A DNA stretch of 64,000 bases from Sphingomonas limnosediminicola (GTDB taxonomy: Bacteria > Pseudomonadota > Alphaproteobacteria > Sphingomonadales > Sphingomonadaceae), in the NCBI RefSeq assembly GCF_039537965.1, contig NZ_BAABBM010000001.1:1302001-1366000 (forward strand), read 5' to 3'. Each line of letters begins with the position of its first letter. Positions within the stretch are counted from its first letter, which is position 1. A program made the position numbers and the translations under genes. Below, piece by piece: positions 7,304 to 14,825 of the stretch. The notes beneath the pieces were generated by a model. The model ran no database searches, had not been told where the DNA came from, and worked only from the letters and a program-made list of their open reading frames with translations.

Positions 7304-8446
7304 ATGCAGACACCGGAGGAGAACTCCGGCGACGAGGAAGTCGCCGGCGACAAGAAGATTGCCGCCGAGTCCAAGAGCCAATTGGCTGGCGGTCGCACGT
7401 TGCCGGATCTCCTTTTCGTAACGGAGCCGGATCGGCTGAAGTCAGCGGTTGGCGACGCCGCCGAGACGGCGGTGAAGCTGATCAAGGACGCTGGCAAGGA
7501 CGTCTTCGAGCTGGGGCTTGGAGCCGATCCTTGGAAAGCCGTTTCAGCAGCGGCGTCTGGGAAGGCGGGCGTTGTCATCGTGGGAGGTTACGACGTCGTC
7601 CCGTCTGTCAGGCTCGATTGCCTGCCGAAGGCGATACGGGCTCACGTGCAGAACCTTGCGGATCCGGACGATTGGGAGGTCTGGAATGACGAGGCTTATG
7701 CCGACGTAAACCGCGACAGCTTTGGCGATCTGCCGGTGTCTCGAATCCCGGACGGTCACTCGGGCGATCTACTAGTGGCCGCGTTGACTGGAACGGCGAC
7801 GAGCGCTGATGCGACACGCTTCGGACTCCGAAATTTCAAACGGCCGTTCGCCGACCAAGTTTTTCTGAAGGTTCCCGGAAGCGAGACAATGCTAATCTCG
7901 GAACCGACCGCTGTAGGAACGATCAAGGTGACCGATCTGAACGCGTCGAATCTCTACGTGATGCTGCACGGGTCCTCGGACAATCTCGGCAGCTACTGGG
8001 GCGAGGCGAGTAGCGGGGGCTACGTAGAGGCAATGAAGACGTCGTGCGTCGGAAAGCAATCCGGTGGCACCGTCTTCGCTGGATGTTGCTACGGTGCGCT
8101 CACGGTGGAGGAACGACCGCATGAGTTGGCAACCGGAGACGATCCGACGATCGTCCCGGCGAGTGACTCGATCGCGTTGCAGTTTCTGGCGAAAGGGGCT
8201 GCCGCCTTCGTGGGCTGCACTGGGGCGCATTATTCGCCGGCAGCAGGAGCCGCGTTGCCATACGGGGCCGATGTGCTCCACAAGGCGTTTTGGGATCATC
8301 TGGCCTCGGGCCATGGGGCTGCCGAAGCGCTGTTCAACGCCAAGAAAGACTATTTGAAGGTAATACTATCTACTCACGATCCAGGCATAATGGCGATCAT
8401 CTTCAAGATGTGGCGCCAGTTCAAATGCCTCGGTCTTGGGTGGTAA
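7304..8446 (+). CDS. C25-type (gingipain/caspase-fold) cysteine peptidase
   Basis: The protein shows the peptidase C25 pattern: a VVIVGGYDVVPS strand near residue 95, AYADVNRDSFGDLPVSRIP around 132-150, the catalytic His in YVMLHGSSD (about 222) and a Cys pair in VFAGCCYGA (about 261-262) of which one should be the nucleophile, followed by FVGCTGAHYS. There is no signal peptide, so it acts in the cytoplasm, unlike gingipains. The N-terminal 35 residues are acidic and may be a pro-segment. ATG 7304 follows GGAACGGA; a TTG at 7283 is possible. A 5' ORF opening at 7174 (ATGA overlap with the E1 stop) runs out of frame into this gene. Confidence 0.82.
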   Translation: MQTPEENSGDEEVAGDKKIAAESKSQLAGGRTLPDLLFVTEPDRLKSAVGDAAETAVKLIKDAGKDVFELGLGADPWKAVSAAASGKAGVVIVGGYDVVPSVRLDCLPKAIRAHVQNLADPDDWEVWNDEAYADVNRDSFGDLPVSRIPDGHSGDLLVAALTGTATSADATRFGLRNFKRPFADQVFLKVPGSETMLISEPTAVGTIKVTDLNASNLYVMLHGSSDNLGSYWGEASSGGYVEAMKTSCVGKQSGGTVFAGCCYGALTVEERPHELATGDDPTIVPASDSIALQFLAKGAAAFVGCTGAHYSPAAGAALPYGADVLHKAFWDHLASGHGAAEALFNAKKDYLKVILSTHDPGIMAIIFKMWRQFKCLGLGW

Positions 8447-8461
8447 GAAGGGAGCTAGTCG

Positions 8462-8755
8462 ATGACGGAAACTCCAAGGCAGATCGCGAAGCGCGTCCTC
8501 CCGGGATGGAAGGTCGTTAAGACGTCGAAGGCCCCCAAGGCCGTGGGCCGTGCGGACGTGTCCACGCCGAGCCTGAACGCGCTCCGCAAGGCTTATGGTC
8601 TCGAGCCAACCAAGATCAAGGAAGGCTTCGCGAGCGCCTCCGCCGCGGATGCCGACACTGAGTTTGTCGTGATGGAGCCGCCATCAGACGACGATCATGT
8701 CGGCCGCAAGGTCGTTGTGGTTTCGAACGGCAAGGCTGTCGCCGTCCAAGGCTAG
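8462..8755 (+). CDS. Small acidic/basic hypothetical protein, 97 aa, partner of the C25 peptidase
   Basis: It starts 15 bases after the peptidase stop, with a GGGAG element just upstream, so it is in the same transcript. The N-terminus is basic (RQIAKRVLPGWKVVKTSKAP), the middle is Ala/Asp-rich (SASAADADTEFVVMEPPSDDD) and it closes with two beta strands (RKVVVVSNGKAVAVQG). No family is recognised. By analogy with other peptidase operons it could be the substrate, an inhibitor or a second modifier; its C-terminus is QG, not GG. It ends three bases from the convergent subtilase stop. Confidence 0.6.
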   Translation: MTETPRQIAKRVLPGWKVVKTSKAPKAVGRADVSTPSLNALRKAYGLEPTKIKEGFASASAADADTEFVVMEPPSDDDHVGRKVVVVSNGKAVAVQG

Positions 8756-8758
8756 CAG

Positions 8759-11245
8759 CTAGACACCGACCTCCGCGACATTCTCAACGAGCGTCAAGTT
8801 GCGAGCTGCGATCTGCGCAGTGACTTCCGCGACAAGATCGACGTTCTCGCTCCGTGTGCTGATCGATACGATCAGGCTAAAAGGCGCCGACGCTCCATAA
8901 TATTGGGGCTCCTTGCGATCGGCCCACCAGCCGCGCACCGGGTAGACAGCGATGCCGTCGCGCTGGGCAAGTTCATATGCCTTGCCCTTCCACACGTCGT
9001 GATGAAGCGTTCCGCGACCCCGGTAACGGGATCCGATGCACCACCCGCGATCGCCGGCGCCGGGGGCTAGTGAGTCGCCCTCCTCGATCTCCGCGAGCAT
9101 GTTTACCCGCCGCTGCGCCTCGGCATGGCTGTCATCCGGCGACTTCAGGTCGAACCGTAGGCGGTGCGAGGCATAGCGGTCCAAACGGTGACGGCTGCCC
9201 GCATGTGGATCGGGTTCGGCGAAGTAGGACAAGGTGCAGCGAAGCTCCACGTCCTCCTGGTTCAAGCGCCGCAATTCTTCGGTCGGCCACGGCAGTCGGA
9301 AATACTTCATCTCGCGAAGGCGAACGCGCCCGTCCGACAGCGTGTACGGATGCATTTCATCTTCCATGATCAGCGTGAGCGCGTTCCCCGCGCTCGCGAA
9401 CAGGCGCTCTTCGGTGGGTACGCCCCAGCCAAAGCAGTGCAGCACGTTGAGCCAAGCATCAGCGTCGGAAAGGCCCTTTCGCTTTCCAGTCCGAAAGCGA
9501 CCTTCCATGGCTTCGGTCCAACGAGCCGAATGCACCATCATCCCGCGAAGAGTTTCAGCTCGAAAGTTTGGATAGTCCGCAGCCAAGCGTGTCGCCATGC
9601 CTGCCGCTCGGGCCGTTGCTGCGCTGGTGTCAGCGACCCATACCAACGGCTTCCAGAGGAAATCCTTACCGGTCGTCAGCACCATAGTTGCCGGCACCGG
9701 TCGGGAAGACTCGCCGTCGTCATCGATGACATGATTGCCCCCTTCGAGGACGATGTCAGGCTTGTTGGCGTAGCGCATTTCCCACTGCTGGGCGGTCCTG
9801 GATGTTGGACAGAGATCGCCGGCTGGCGCGAGCACCGTCTGATCCTCCGGGCACTTCTGAGTAGCTGCGCCGACGGTCAGCGCGTTGAGAGCCTGCCCTG
9901 GAGATTCTAGGCGATGGTCCTCATTGCGGGCCTCGTAATAGCTGATTTGGTACGGGTCGAAGGCACTCGTCCGCACATTGCCAGCGGCAACGCAGAAGAG
10001 ACGGGTTGCATTGCCATCATTCCACGCAAGCTTGTCGATGGCTGCTGACGTGCTGGTCTGCCGCCCGTCGTCGGAGTCACCTGGCGCCGTCGCGGCTAAG
10101 CAATAGACCCGAGCATGAGGCTCCTGCTCAGCGATGTCGACCGCTTCCCGCAATGCGACGTGAGCGGGCACGGGTGCCATGCTCGACGGAGCGGTGACCA
10201 CGACGGACTCGATCTCGGTGGTCAGATGCAAGGGGCTAGGGTCATCGACGATCTCTTCGAGATCTCCATAGAGCACCACCCCCGCCATCTTCGTGCCGTG
10301 GCCGTCGTGGTCGTTTGCATCCCAGTCCGGCCGGATCGTGTAGCAACGTTGAGCCGGCAGGGCCGGCGCTAGCAGCGGGTGAGAGGGATTTACGCCCGTA
10401 TCGAGGATTGTTGTCCGAACGGAGCCGGTGGGTGCGCCAACTACTCGGCCGACAATCGTCTCGAGGGACAGAATTCGCTCTTCCGGATCGAGCTCCTGAT
10501 AATCGGCGGCAAAGTTCGATGCTCCACGGAGTTCGACGACGGACGCGCTGGCTCTGACTAGAGCCGCAACCTGATCGTGATCCGCCGTGACATTGACGAC
10601 CGCTAGGTCGACGAAGTCCTCAGTCGAGCCATTGATGGCAATCTCAAGCCGATTGGCGATCTTGAGGACCTGGTCGACTGAGGAACCACGCACCCAAACT
10701 TCCCATTGAACCTTGCCTTCGCCACGGCCCGGAAGTCGGTCACTCGCGTCCGTCCAGAGATCTTCGACAGTCGCCGCGCGGAAATCATCGGCGCTCTCAA
10801 AAAGCCAGAACCGCTGCGGACGGCGCTCGTCGTCTTCATCCCACTCCTCGTATTTATCGAGCGCCGCGAGCAGACTCCTCGCGCTTCCGGCCTTCACGAA
10901 GAAGACGGCCAGATCGCCTTCGTTCCCCTTCTTGCGTTGTACGCTGAGGAGTTGGAGACCGCGGCTTTCCAGCTTTAAATCGCCGACCTCGAGGTCTTCG
11001 TCTGGCCGGCCTTCAACGGCCATTGGCATGCCGCGAGCAGACGCCGGAACGCCATATCGCGCCTGCTCCGTACGAATCGCGGATAGTTCGGAGACCGCTT
11101 TGCTGAGGGCTTCCCTGAGCTTTCTCGCGTGTTCTTGGCGGTCGGCAACGGGGCGCGGACGTTCTTTAGAACCGCCTCCGCGCGGCTGGAATTTCTCGGA
11201 TGCAACACCGACGCCACGAAGGTGTATGTGCCTGTAATCCTGCAT
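8759..11245 (-). CDS. Subtilisin-like (S8) serine protease, 828 aa
   Basis: The S8 triad is present in order: Asp in TTILDTGVNPSHPLL (near residue 285), His in DGHGTKMAGV (near 320), the oxyanion Asn in FCVAAGNVRTS and Ser in DTSAATARAAGMATRLA (near 570). About 250 residues precede the catalytic domain and about 200 follow it; neither matches a named domain I recognise, and there is no signal peptide. ATG 11245 is preceded by GGGGGAAG. It lies 52 bases after the AAA ATPase gene. Pairs of an AAA ATPase and an intracellular subtilase recur in mobile and defence-rich regions; the ATPase may feed or gate the protease. Confidence 0.88.
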   Translation of the reverse strand: MQDYRHIHLRGVGVASEKFQPRGGGSKERPRPVADRQEHARKLREALSKAVSELSAIRTEQARYGVPASARGMPMAVEGRPDEDLEVGDLKLESRGLQLLSVQRKKGNEGDLAVFFVKAGSARSLLAALDKYEEWDEDDERRPQRFWLFESADDFRAATVEDLWTDASDRLPGRGEGKVQWEVWVRGSSVDQVLKIANRLEIAINGSTEDFVDLAVVNVTADHDQVAALVRASASVVELRGASNFAADYQELDPEERILSLETIVGRVVGAPTGSVRTTILDTGVNPSHPLLAPALPAQRCYTIRPDWDANDHDGHGTKMAGVVLYGDLEEIVDDPSPLHLTTEIESVVVTAPSSMAPVPAHVALREAVDIAEQEPHARVYCLAATAPGDSDDGRQTSTSAAIDKLAWNDGNATRLFCVAAGNVRTSAFDPYQISYYEARNEDHRLESPGQALNALTVGAATQKCPEDQTVLAPAGDLCPTSRTAQQWEMRYANKPDIVLEGGNHVIDDDGESSRPVPATMVLTTGKDFLWKPLVWVADTSAATARAAGMATRLAADYPNFRAETLRGMMVHSARWTEAMEGRFRTGKRKGLSDADAWLNVLHCFGWGVPTEERLFASAGNALTLIMEDEMHPYTLSDGRVRLREMKYFRLPWPTEELRRLNQEDVELRCTLSYFAEPDPHAGSRHRLDRYASHRLRFDLKSPDDSHAEAQRRVNMLAEIEEGDSLAPGAGDRGWCIGSRYRGRGTLHHDVWKGKAYELAQRDGIAVYPVRGWWADRKEPQYYGASAPFSLIVSISTRSENVDLVAEVTAQIAARNLTLVENVAEVGV

Positions 11246-11297
11246 TCTTCCCCCAGACAACCGAGCGGATCACTAATTCCGCAGGGGAAGCCTAAGG

Positions 11298-12275
11298 TCA
11301 ATGCAAGTGCAGCGCAGCCCGATCTTCGAGCGCACGGATCAACAGCGCCGCCGTGAGTTCGCCGTTGTTCTCCAGAACCGCGTCACGAGCGGCGTCTTCC
11401 GCTGCGGAGGCGAGATCGGCGTGACTGAGATGCCCCGTCGCTTCGTCCACAGCAATCCAGTCAATCGAGTCCCGGTCGAACTGAAGAAGGTGATTTCGCA
11501 GCACTTTCCTGGCTTCGTCCTTCGACGGCTCTCCATAAAGGAACGAACCATGAAAGCGCCGGAAGATGGCCGGATCGAGCAGAGTGCGGTGGTTGGTCGC
11601 GGCAATAACGATCGCGTTTGAATTCTCTTCCTCGAGGAACTGAAGGAAGGAGTTCAGCATCCGGCGAGCCTCGCCGATGTCGTTGTCGGAGCTGCGGCGC
11701 GTCGCAAGGGCATCGACCTCGTCGAAAAAATAGACGCCCCTGGTTGTCTGCATCGCATCGAAGATCAGTCTAAGTTTGGACGCCGTCTCGCCCATGAACT
11801 TGGTGATCACACCATCCAGAAGGATCGTGAAGAGCGGCAATCCAAGTTCCCCCGCAATGGCTGCCGCGGTCATCGTCTTGCCCGTGCCTGGAGGTCCCGA
11901 GAACAAGAACTTGCGGCGAGGCTGCAGGCCGCGCGCTTCGAGCGAGGCGCGTTCCCTATGTTCGCGCACGACACGTCGAACCTGCCGCTCCAGAGAGGAG
12001 CTCAGAACGAGGTCTGCGAGCACATCGTCCGGGTATGAGGCTCGTATCAGACCGGCGAGCTCGCCCCGGGCCTTAGCGATAGGCGTAACGCGCGACGAGC
12101 CTTTAGCCGAATCCGACCGAATGCTCGCGAGAAGCCTTTGCAGCTCCTCAGCAACCTTTACCTTGCCGGCCCGTTCGGCGTCTCCGGCTATCTCTTCAGC
12201 AATAGACAAGAATCGATCGTTGTCGCCCGCTGCGTGGCTGCGGATCATCCCTAGAATTTGACGCGAGCTGGTCAC
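11298..12275 (-). CDS. AAA+ ATPase paired with the subtilase
   Basis: The ATPase core shows Walker A GPPGTGKT (127-134), Walker B VYFFDEVDAL (181-190), sensor 1 in VIAATNHRT (about 224-231) and a double Arg finger in PAIFRRFHG (about 236-243). The N-terminal 120 residues are helical and resemble the substrate-binding part of FtsH/spastin-like small AAA proteins. The GTG start overlaps the upstream HTH gene by four bases (GTGA), so the three genes form one operon. It likely assembles as a hexamer that unfolds or delivers a target to the S8 protease or controls its activity. Confidence 0.88.
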   Translation of the reverse strand: MTSSRQILGMIRSHAAGDNDRFLSIAEEIAGDAERAGKVKVAEELQRLLASIRSDSAKGSSRVTPIAKARGELAGLIRASYPDDVLADLVLSSSLERQVRRVVREHRERASLEARGLQPRRKFLFSGPPGTGKTMTAAAIAGELGLPLFTILLDGVITKFMGETASKLRLIFDAMQTTRGVYFFDEVDALATRRSSDNDIGEARRMLNSFLQFLEEENSNAIVIAATNHRTLLDPAIFRRFHGSFLYGEPSKDEARKVLRNHLLQFDRDSIDWIAVDEATGHLSHADLASAAEDAARDAVLENNGELTAALLIRALEDRAALHLH

Positions 12276-12619
12276 CGATGCCTCTCTCTCTCGCGACTGA
12301 AACGCGATTCCGCAGCGAGCTCCTCTATTCTGCCACTCACCTTCTTGAGAAGTCCATACATTTCTTGCAATAAATGCAATTCCCGGGCGTCACTCGGTCC
12401 TCCTCCCCGGCCAATGGATTGCCCCTCCTCCACTACTTTGTTGGCGCGCGCTAGAAAGGCGGCCGAAGCGGTTCGCGCAGAGAGCGCGCGGCTTACAGTA
12501 GAAGTCGAAATGCAGAGCTTCCTAGCCAAGTCCGACTGCGACCAGGCGCAGCGCGTCATGAGGTCTTCGAGTCCGGCGATAGTTGCTTCCGCAGGGGTGT
12601 TGGGCTTCCGGCCGCGCAT
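12272..12619 (-). CDS. HTH transcriptional regulator heading the AAA/subtilase operon
   Basis: From ATG 12619 the product is 115 aa. After a basic start (MRGRKPN) comes a helix-turn-helix: TRCAWSQSDLARKLCISTST followed by VSRALSARTA, typical of XRE/LacI-like DNA-binding. The C-terminal half is a helix with heptad character (LHLLQEMYGLLKKVSGRIEE), probably for dimerisation. It is first in the operon and coupled by a GTGA overlap to the ATPase gene, so autoregulation of the protease operon is likely. A longer reading to 12691 exists but lacks support. Confidence 0.7.
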   Translation of the reverse strand: MRGRKPNTPAEATIAGLEDLMTRCAWSQSDLARKLCISTSTVSRALSARTASAAFLARANKVVEEGQSIGRGGGPSDARELHLLQEMYGLLKKVSGRIEELAAESRFSRERERHR

Positions 12620-12805
12620 TTGGCCGCCTGTCTCATAAATTGCAAGAATTGCAAAGACTCGACTAGCAGAGTTTGGCCCCCGGCATCCCACAGATGAATA
12701 CGAGCCGATTTTGAGGAGGTCGGCGCCTAGCGCTTCGCGTTCGCCGCCGTGTGGAGCTTTGCAACCTGCTCGACCTTCTCATGGATTACATTAGCCCCCT
12801 TGGCA

Positions 12806-14041
12806 TCAACCAATGAGCCGGCGAACTTGCGCGTTCTCGCGCTGCGCGTCGAGCCAGTCAGCCCACCACTGGAGCAGACGGCGGCGCTGCGGTAGGTATT
12901 CGGCGGCGTTGTACGCGGCCCGCACCTGGTCTTCAGGGACATGCGCGAGGCAGCGCTCAACCCAGTCGGGATGCCACATCGGCACCTCTTCGCCGTCAAC
13001 GACCTTAGTGGCTTCGTTTGCCAAGGTGGAGAATGTCCGCCGGAAACCGTGGACTGTGGCTCGGCTGTGATAGCCCAACCGGTAAAGACCGTAGAGCATC
13101 GTATTTTCGCTGATGGTGCCGCTCTTGGTCCCGCGACCGAACAGCAGCGACTGCCGCTCCGGCAGCTCCTCCAACCTCCTCCGAACGATGGCTGCAGCTT
13201 GGCTCGACAGCGGGCTCAAATGCTCACGGTCCATCTTCATGCGCTCCTTTGGAATGCGCCAGAGCGGCTTCTCACAGTTGATGTCCTCGAACTCCGACTT
13301 GTGCGCAAACCTCAACTCGTCGGTGCGAACGGCAGTTAGGATCGTTAGAAGGAGCGCATCCTTCGTGTCCTGATCCTCCTTCTGGTCTTCGCTCAACTTC
13401 AGGAGGAACTCGCCCATGTCGCCGGGTCGGATGAATGCGCGGTGGACCGTCTTCTTGCGCTTCTTCAGCGCCCCTTTGATGTCGGCAGTCGCATCGCGCG
13501 TCTCCCATCCGCTTGCGATCGCGAAGCGGAACACGCTCCCGCAGTCGGCCCGCATCCTCCTCGGCAAATCGGTCGTGCCGCGGTCCTCGATCTGCCTGAT
13601 GATCCTGAGCATCTCCGGCGGCTCGATCGCCCGAATGTCCTTGTGACCGATCTCAGGGAAGATGTGCTGCTCAAACCGCCGCTTCTTGACGGCGTAGGTT
13701 CTATCCGACCACTCGTGGCGATTGGCTTCGAACCACTGCAGCGCCACTGCTTTGAAGCTGGCATCGGCCTCCCCAGCGCCGGTACGCCGGTGCTTTACGG
13801 GATCGATGCCGACTGCGATTAGCTTGCGGAACCGATCCCGCTTCTCCCTGGCATCTCCAAGCTCCACATCGGGATAGACGCCAAGCCCCATCGTCCTGCG
13901 CTTGCCATTCAGGGTGAAATCTAGGCGCCACCACCGCGCGCCGTCCGGCTGCACCAGAACATACAGTCCTCGTTCGTCGGTCAACCGATACGGCTTCTCT
14001 CGCCCCCTCGCTTTACGAATCGCAGTGTCCGATAGCGGCAT
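12806..14041 (-). CDS. Tyrosine recombinase (P4/DUF4102-type island integrase)
   Basis: The N-terminus (residues 1-90) is the DUF4102 arm-binding domain (DERGLYVLVQPDGARWWRLD; KRRTMGLGVYPDVELGDARE). The catalytic domain has Arg239 in TAVRTDEL, His331 and Arg334 in HGFRRTFST, His366 in CLAHVP and the nucleophile Tyr377 in RAAYNAAEYLPQRR, so all active-site residues are present. Its length of 411 aa is normal for island integrases. It lies next to tRNA-Glu and should recombine the island with the tRNA 3' end. Confidence 0.95.
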   Translation of the reverse strand: MPLSDTAIRKARGREKPYRLTDERGLYVLVQPDGARWWRLDFTLNGKRRTMGLGVYPDVELGDAREKRDRFRKLIAVGIDPVKHRRTGAGEADASFKAVALQWFEANRHEWSDRTYAVKKRRFEQHIFPEIGHKDIRAIEPPEMLRIIRQIEDRGTTDLPRRMRADCGSVFRFAIASGWETRDATADIKGALKKRKKTVHRAFIRPGDMGEFLLKLSEDQKEDQDTKDALLLTILTAVRTDELRFAHKSEFEDINCEKPLWRIPKERMKMDREHLSPLSSQAAAIVRRRLEELPERQSLLFGRGTKSGTISENTMLYGLYRLGYHSRATVHGFRRTFSTLANEATKVVDGEEVPMWHPDWVERCLAHVPEDQVRAAYNAAEYLPQRRRLLQWWADWLDAQRENAQVRRLIG

Positions 14042-14102
14042 GCAGTAACTCCAGCGTTTCTGCAGTAGCTACTGACGCAGTTACTGCATGGCAATTGGGA
14101 TT

Positions 14103-14193
14103 GCATGGGACGGCATGGGACACTGTCCCGCCTCGAAACAGCTGATTTACAGAGGGAAAATCTGAACTCTGAGACCGCATGGGACGCTATGGA
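14103..14193 (+). repeat. GCATGGGA copies between integrase and tRNA (candidate recombinase sites)
   Basis: GCATGGGA is found at 14103-14110, 14113-14120 and 14177-14184, with a variant GCTATGGA at 14186-14193; the first two are 10 bases apart. A separate inverted pair based on GCAGTAACT/AGTTACTGC lies at about 14042-14087. The position between int and the tRNA fits arm-type or excisionase sites. The same GCATGGGA motif also brackets the repeat region at 2.6-3.1 kb. Confidence 0.65.
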
Positions 14194-14203
14194 ATAGCGA
14201 CTC

Positions 14204-14279
14204 TGGTGACCCCTACGGGACTCGAACCCGTGTTTTCGCCGTGAGAGGGCGACGTCCTAGACCGCTAGACGAAGGGGCC
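14204..14279 (-). tRNA. tRNA-Glu (CTC)
   Basis: The minus strand reads GGCCCCT at the 5' acceptor strand and AGGGGTC at the 3' strand, then A and an encoded CCA. The anticodon loop CTCTCAC carries anticodon CTC. The T arm is CGGGTTCGAGTCCCG. The 3' half is the presumed attachment site of the island integrase next door. Confidence 0.97.
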
Positions 14280-14328
14280 AGCGCTTCAAGCGAGGGCGCC
14301 ATATGTGGGCTGATCGGCCGCTAGTCAA

Positions 14329-14811
14329 TTAGGGCGCTGCGCCTGAAGACCAGTGGATGTGGACGATCTTCCAGGCGGCCCGGTCGCGGCGGAGAACCAT
14401 GGTTTCGGTAGTGAGGCGGTCGACCTTCTTGCCCTTGAACGTACCCGTGACGCGACCTTCGCTGGCGATCCAGGCGGTGCTGCCGTCCGATTGGCCCGAG
14501 CGACGGATCAGGGTGGAAGGAACGGCACGGGAGAACTGCGCATCCGCCGGGAGATGCTTCGCCTCATATTCTGCCTTGGTTCGCTCGACGCTCCCGGACT
14601 CGAAAATAAGCGCGTCGGCCGCGAGTAACGCGGAGGCCGCGCTCAAGTCGCCCCGCCGCAGCGCCGCATGGAAGGCGTCCACGATTGCCGCCGCATCCCT
14701 GGCCGAGGGCTGCAAGGCGCCGGCTTGGCTTGAAGGATTCACGCCCACATGCGCCGCGATTGGCGTGCTGCATGCTAAGACAAGAGCGAAAGCGGCCCAA
14801 TACCGGACCAT
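14329..14811 (-). CDS. Exported NTF2-like (SnoaL/DUF4440-type) protein, 160 aa
   Basis: The first 20 residues (MVRYWAAFALVLACSTPIAA) are a signal peptide. The rest follows the NTF2-like cone fold: an N-terminal helix (DAAAIVDAFHAALRRGDLSA), ALLAADALIFESG, and C-terminal strands GRVTGTFKGKKV and WKIVHIHWSS. Such proteins are small binding or unassigned enzymes. ATG 14811 follows AAGGAAAA; a second ATG at 14826 overlaps the stop of the upstream His/Met-rich gene, so the pair is an operon. The conserved His in the last strand and the partner suggest a role in periplasmic metal (copper) handling, which is inference. Confidence 0.8.
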   Translation of the reverse strand: MVRYWAAFALVLACSTPIAAHVGVNPSSQAGALQPSARDAAAIVDAFHAALRRGDLSAASALLAADALIFESGSVERTKAEYEAKHLPADAQFSRAVPSTLIRRSGQSDGSTAWIASEGRVTGTFKGKKVDRLTTETMVLRRDRAAWKIVHIHWSSGAAP

Positions 14812-14825
14812 TGCTTTTCCTTCCA

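Larger units (their letters stand above)
1..14206. mobile_element. Genomic island arm integrated at tRNA-Glu (left end outside window)
   Basis: A P4/DUF4102-type integrase gene reads away from the 3' end of an intact tRNA-Glu(CTC), with only about 160 bases between them. This is the usual arrangement for islands that insert at a tRNA 3' end. Everything to the left is accessory in character: hypothetical genes, proteases, a ubiquitin-like cassette and repeat arrays. Everything to the right of the tRNA is ordinary chromosome. I did not find a second copy of the tRNA 3' end inside the window, so the left boundary and island length are unknown. Leftmost genes might belong to a different element. 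Confidence 0.7.

Noticed and set aside
12700..12805. C-terminal coding tail downstream of the integrase (minus strand)
   Set aside because: About 25 residues look protein-like (KVEQVAKLHTAANAKR) but no start or ribosome site supports a gene.
14280..14330. Duplicate of the tRNA-Glu 3' end on the chromosomal side
   Set aside because: No repeat of the tRNA sequence is present to the right of the tRNA.
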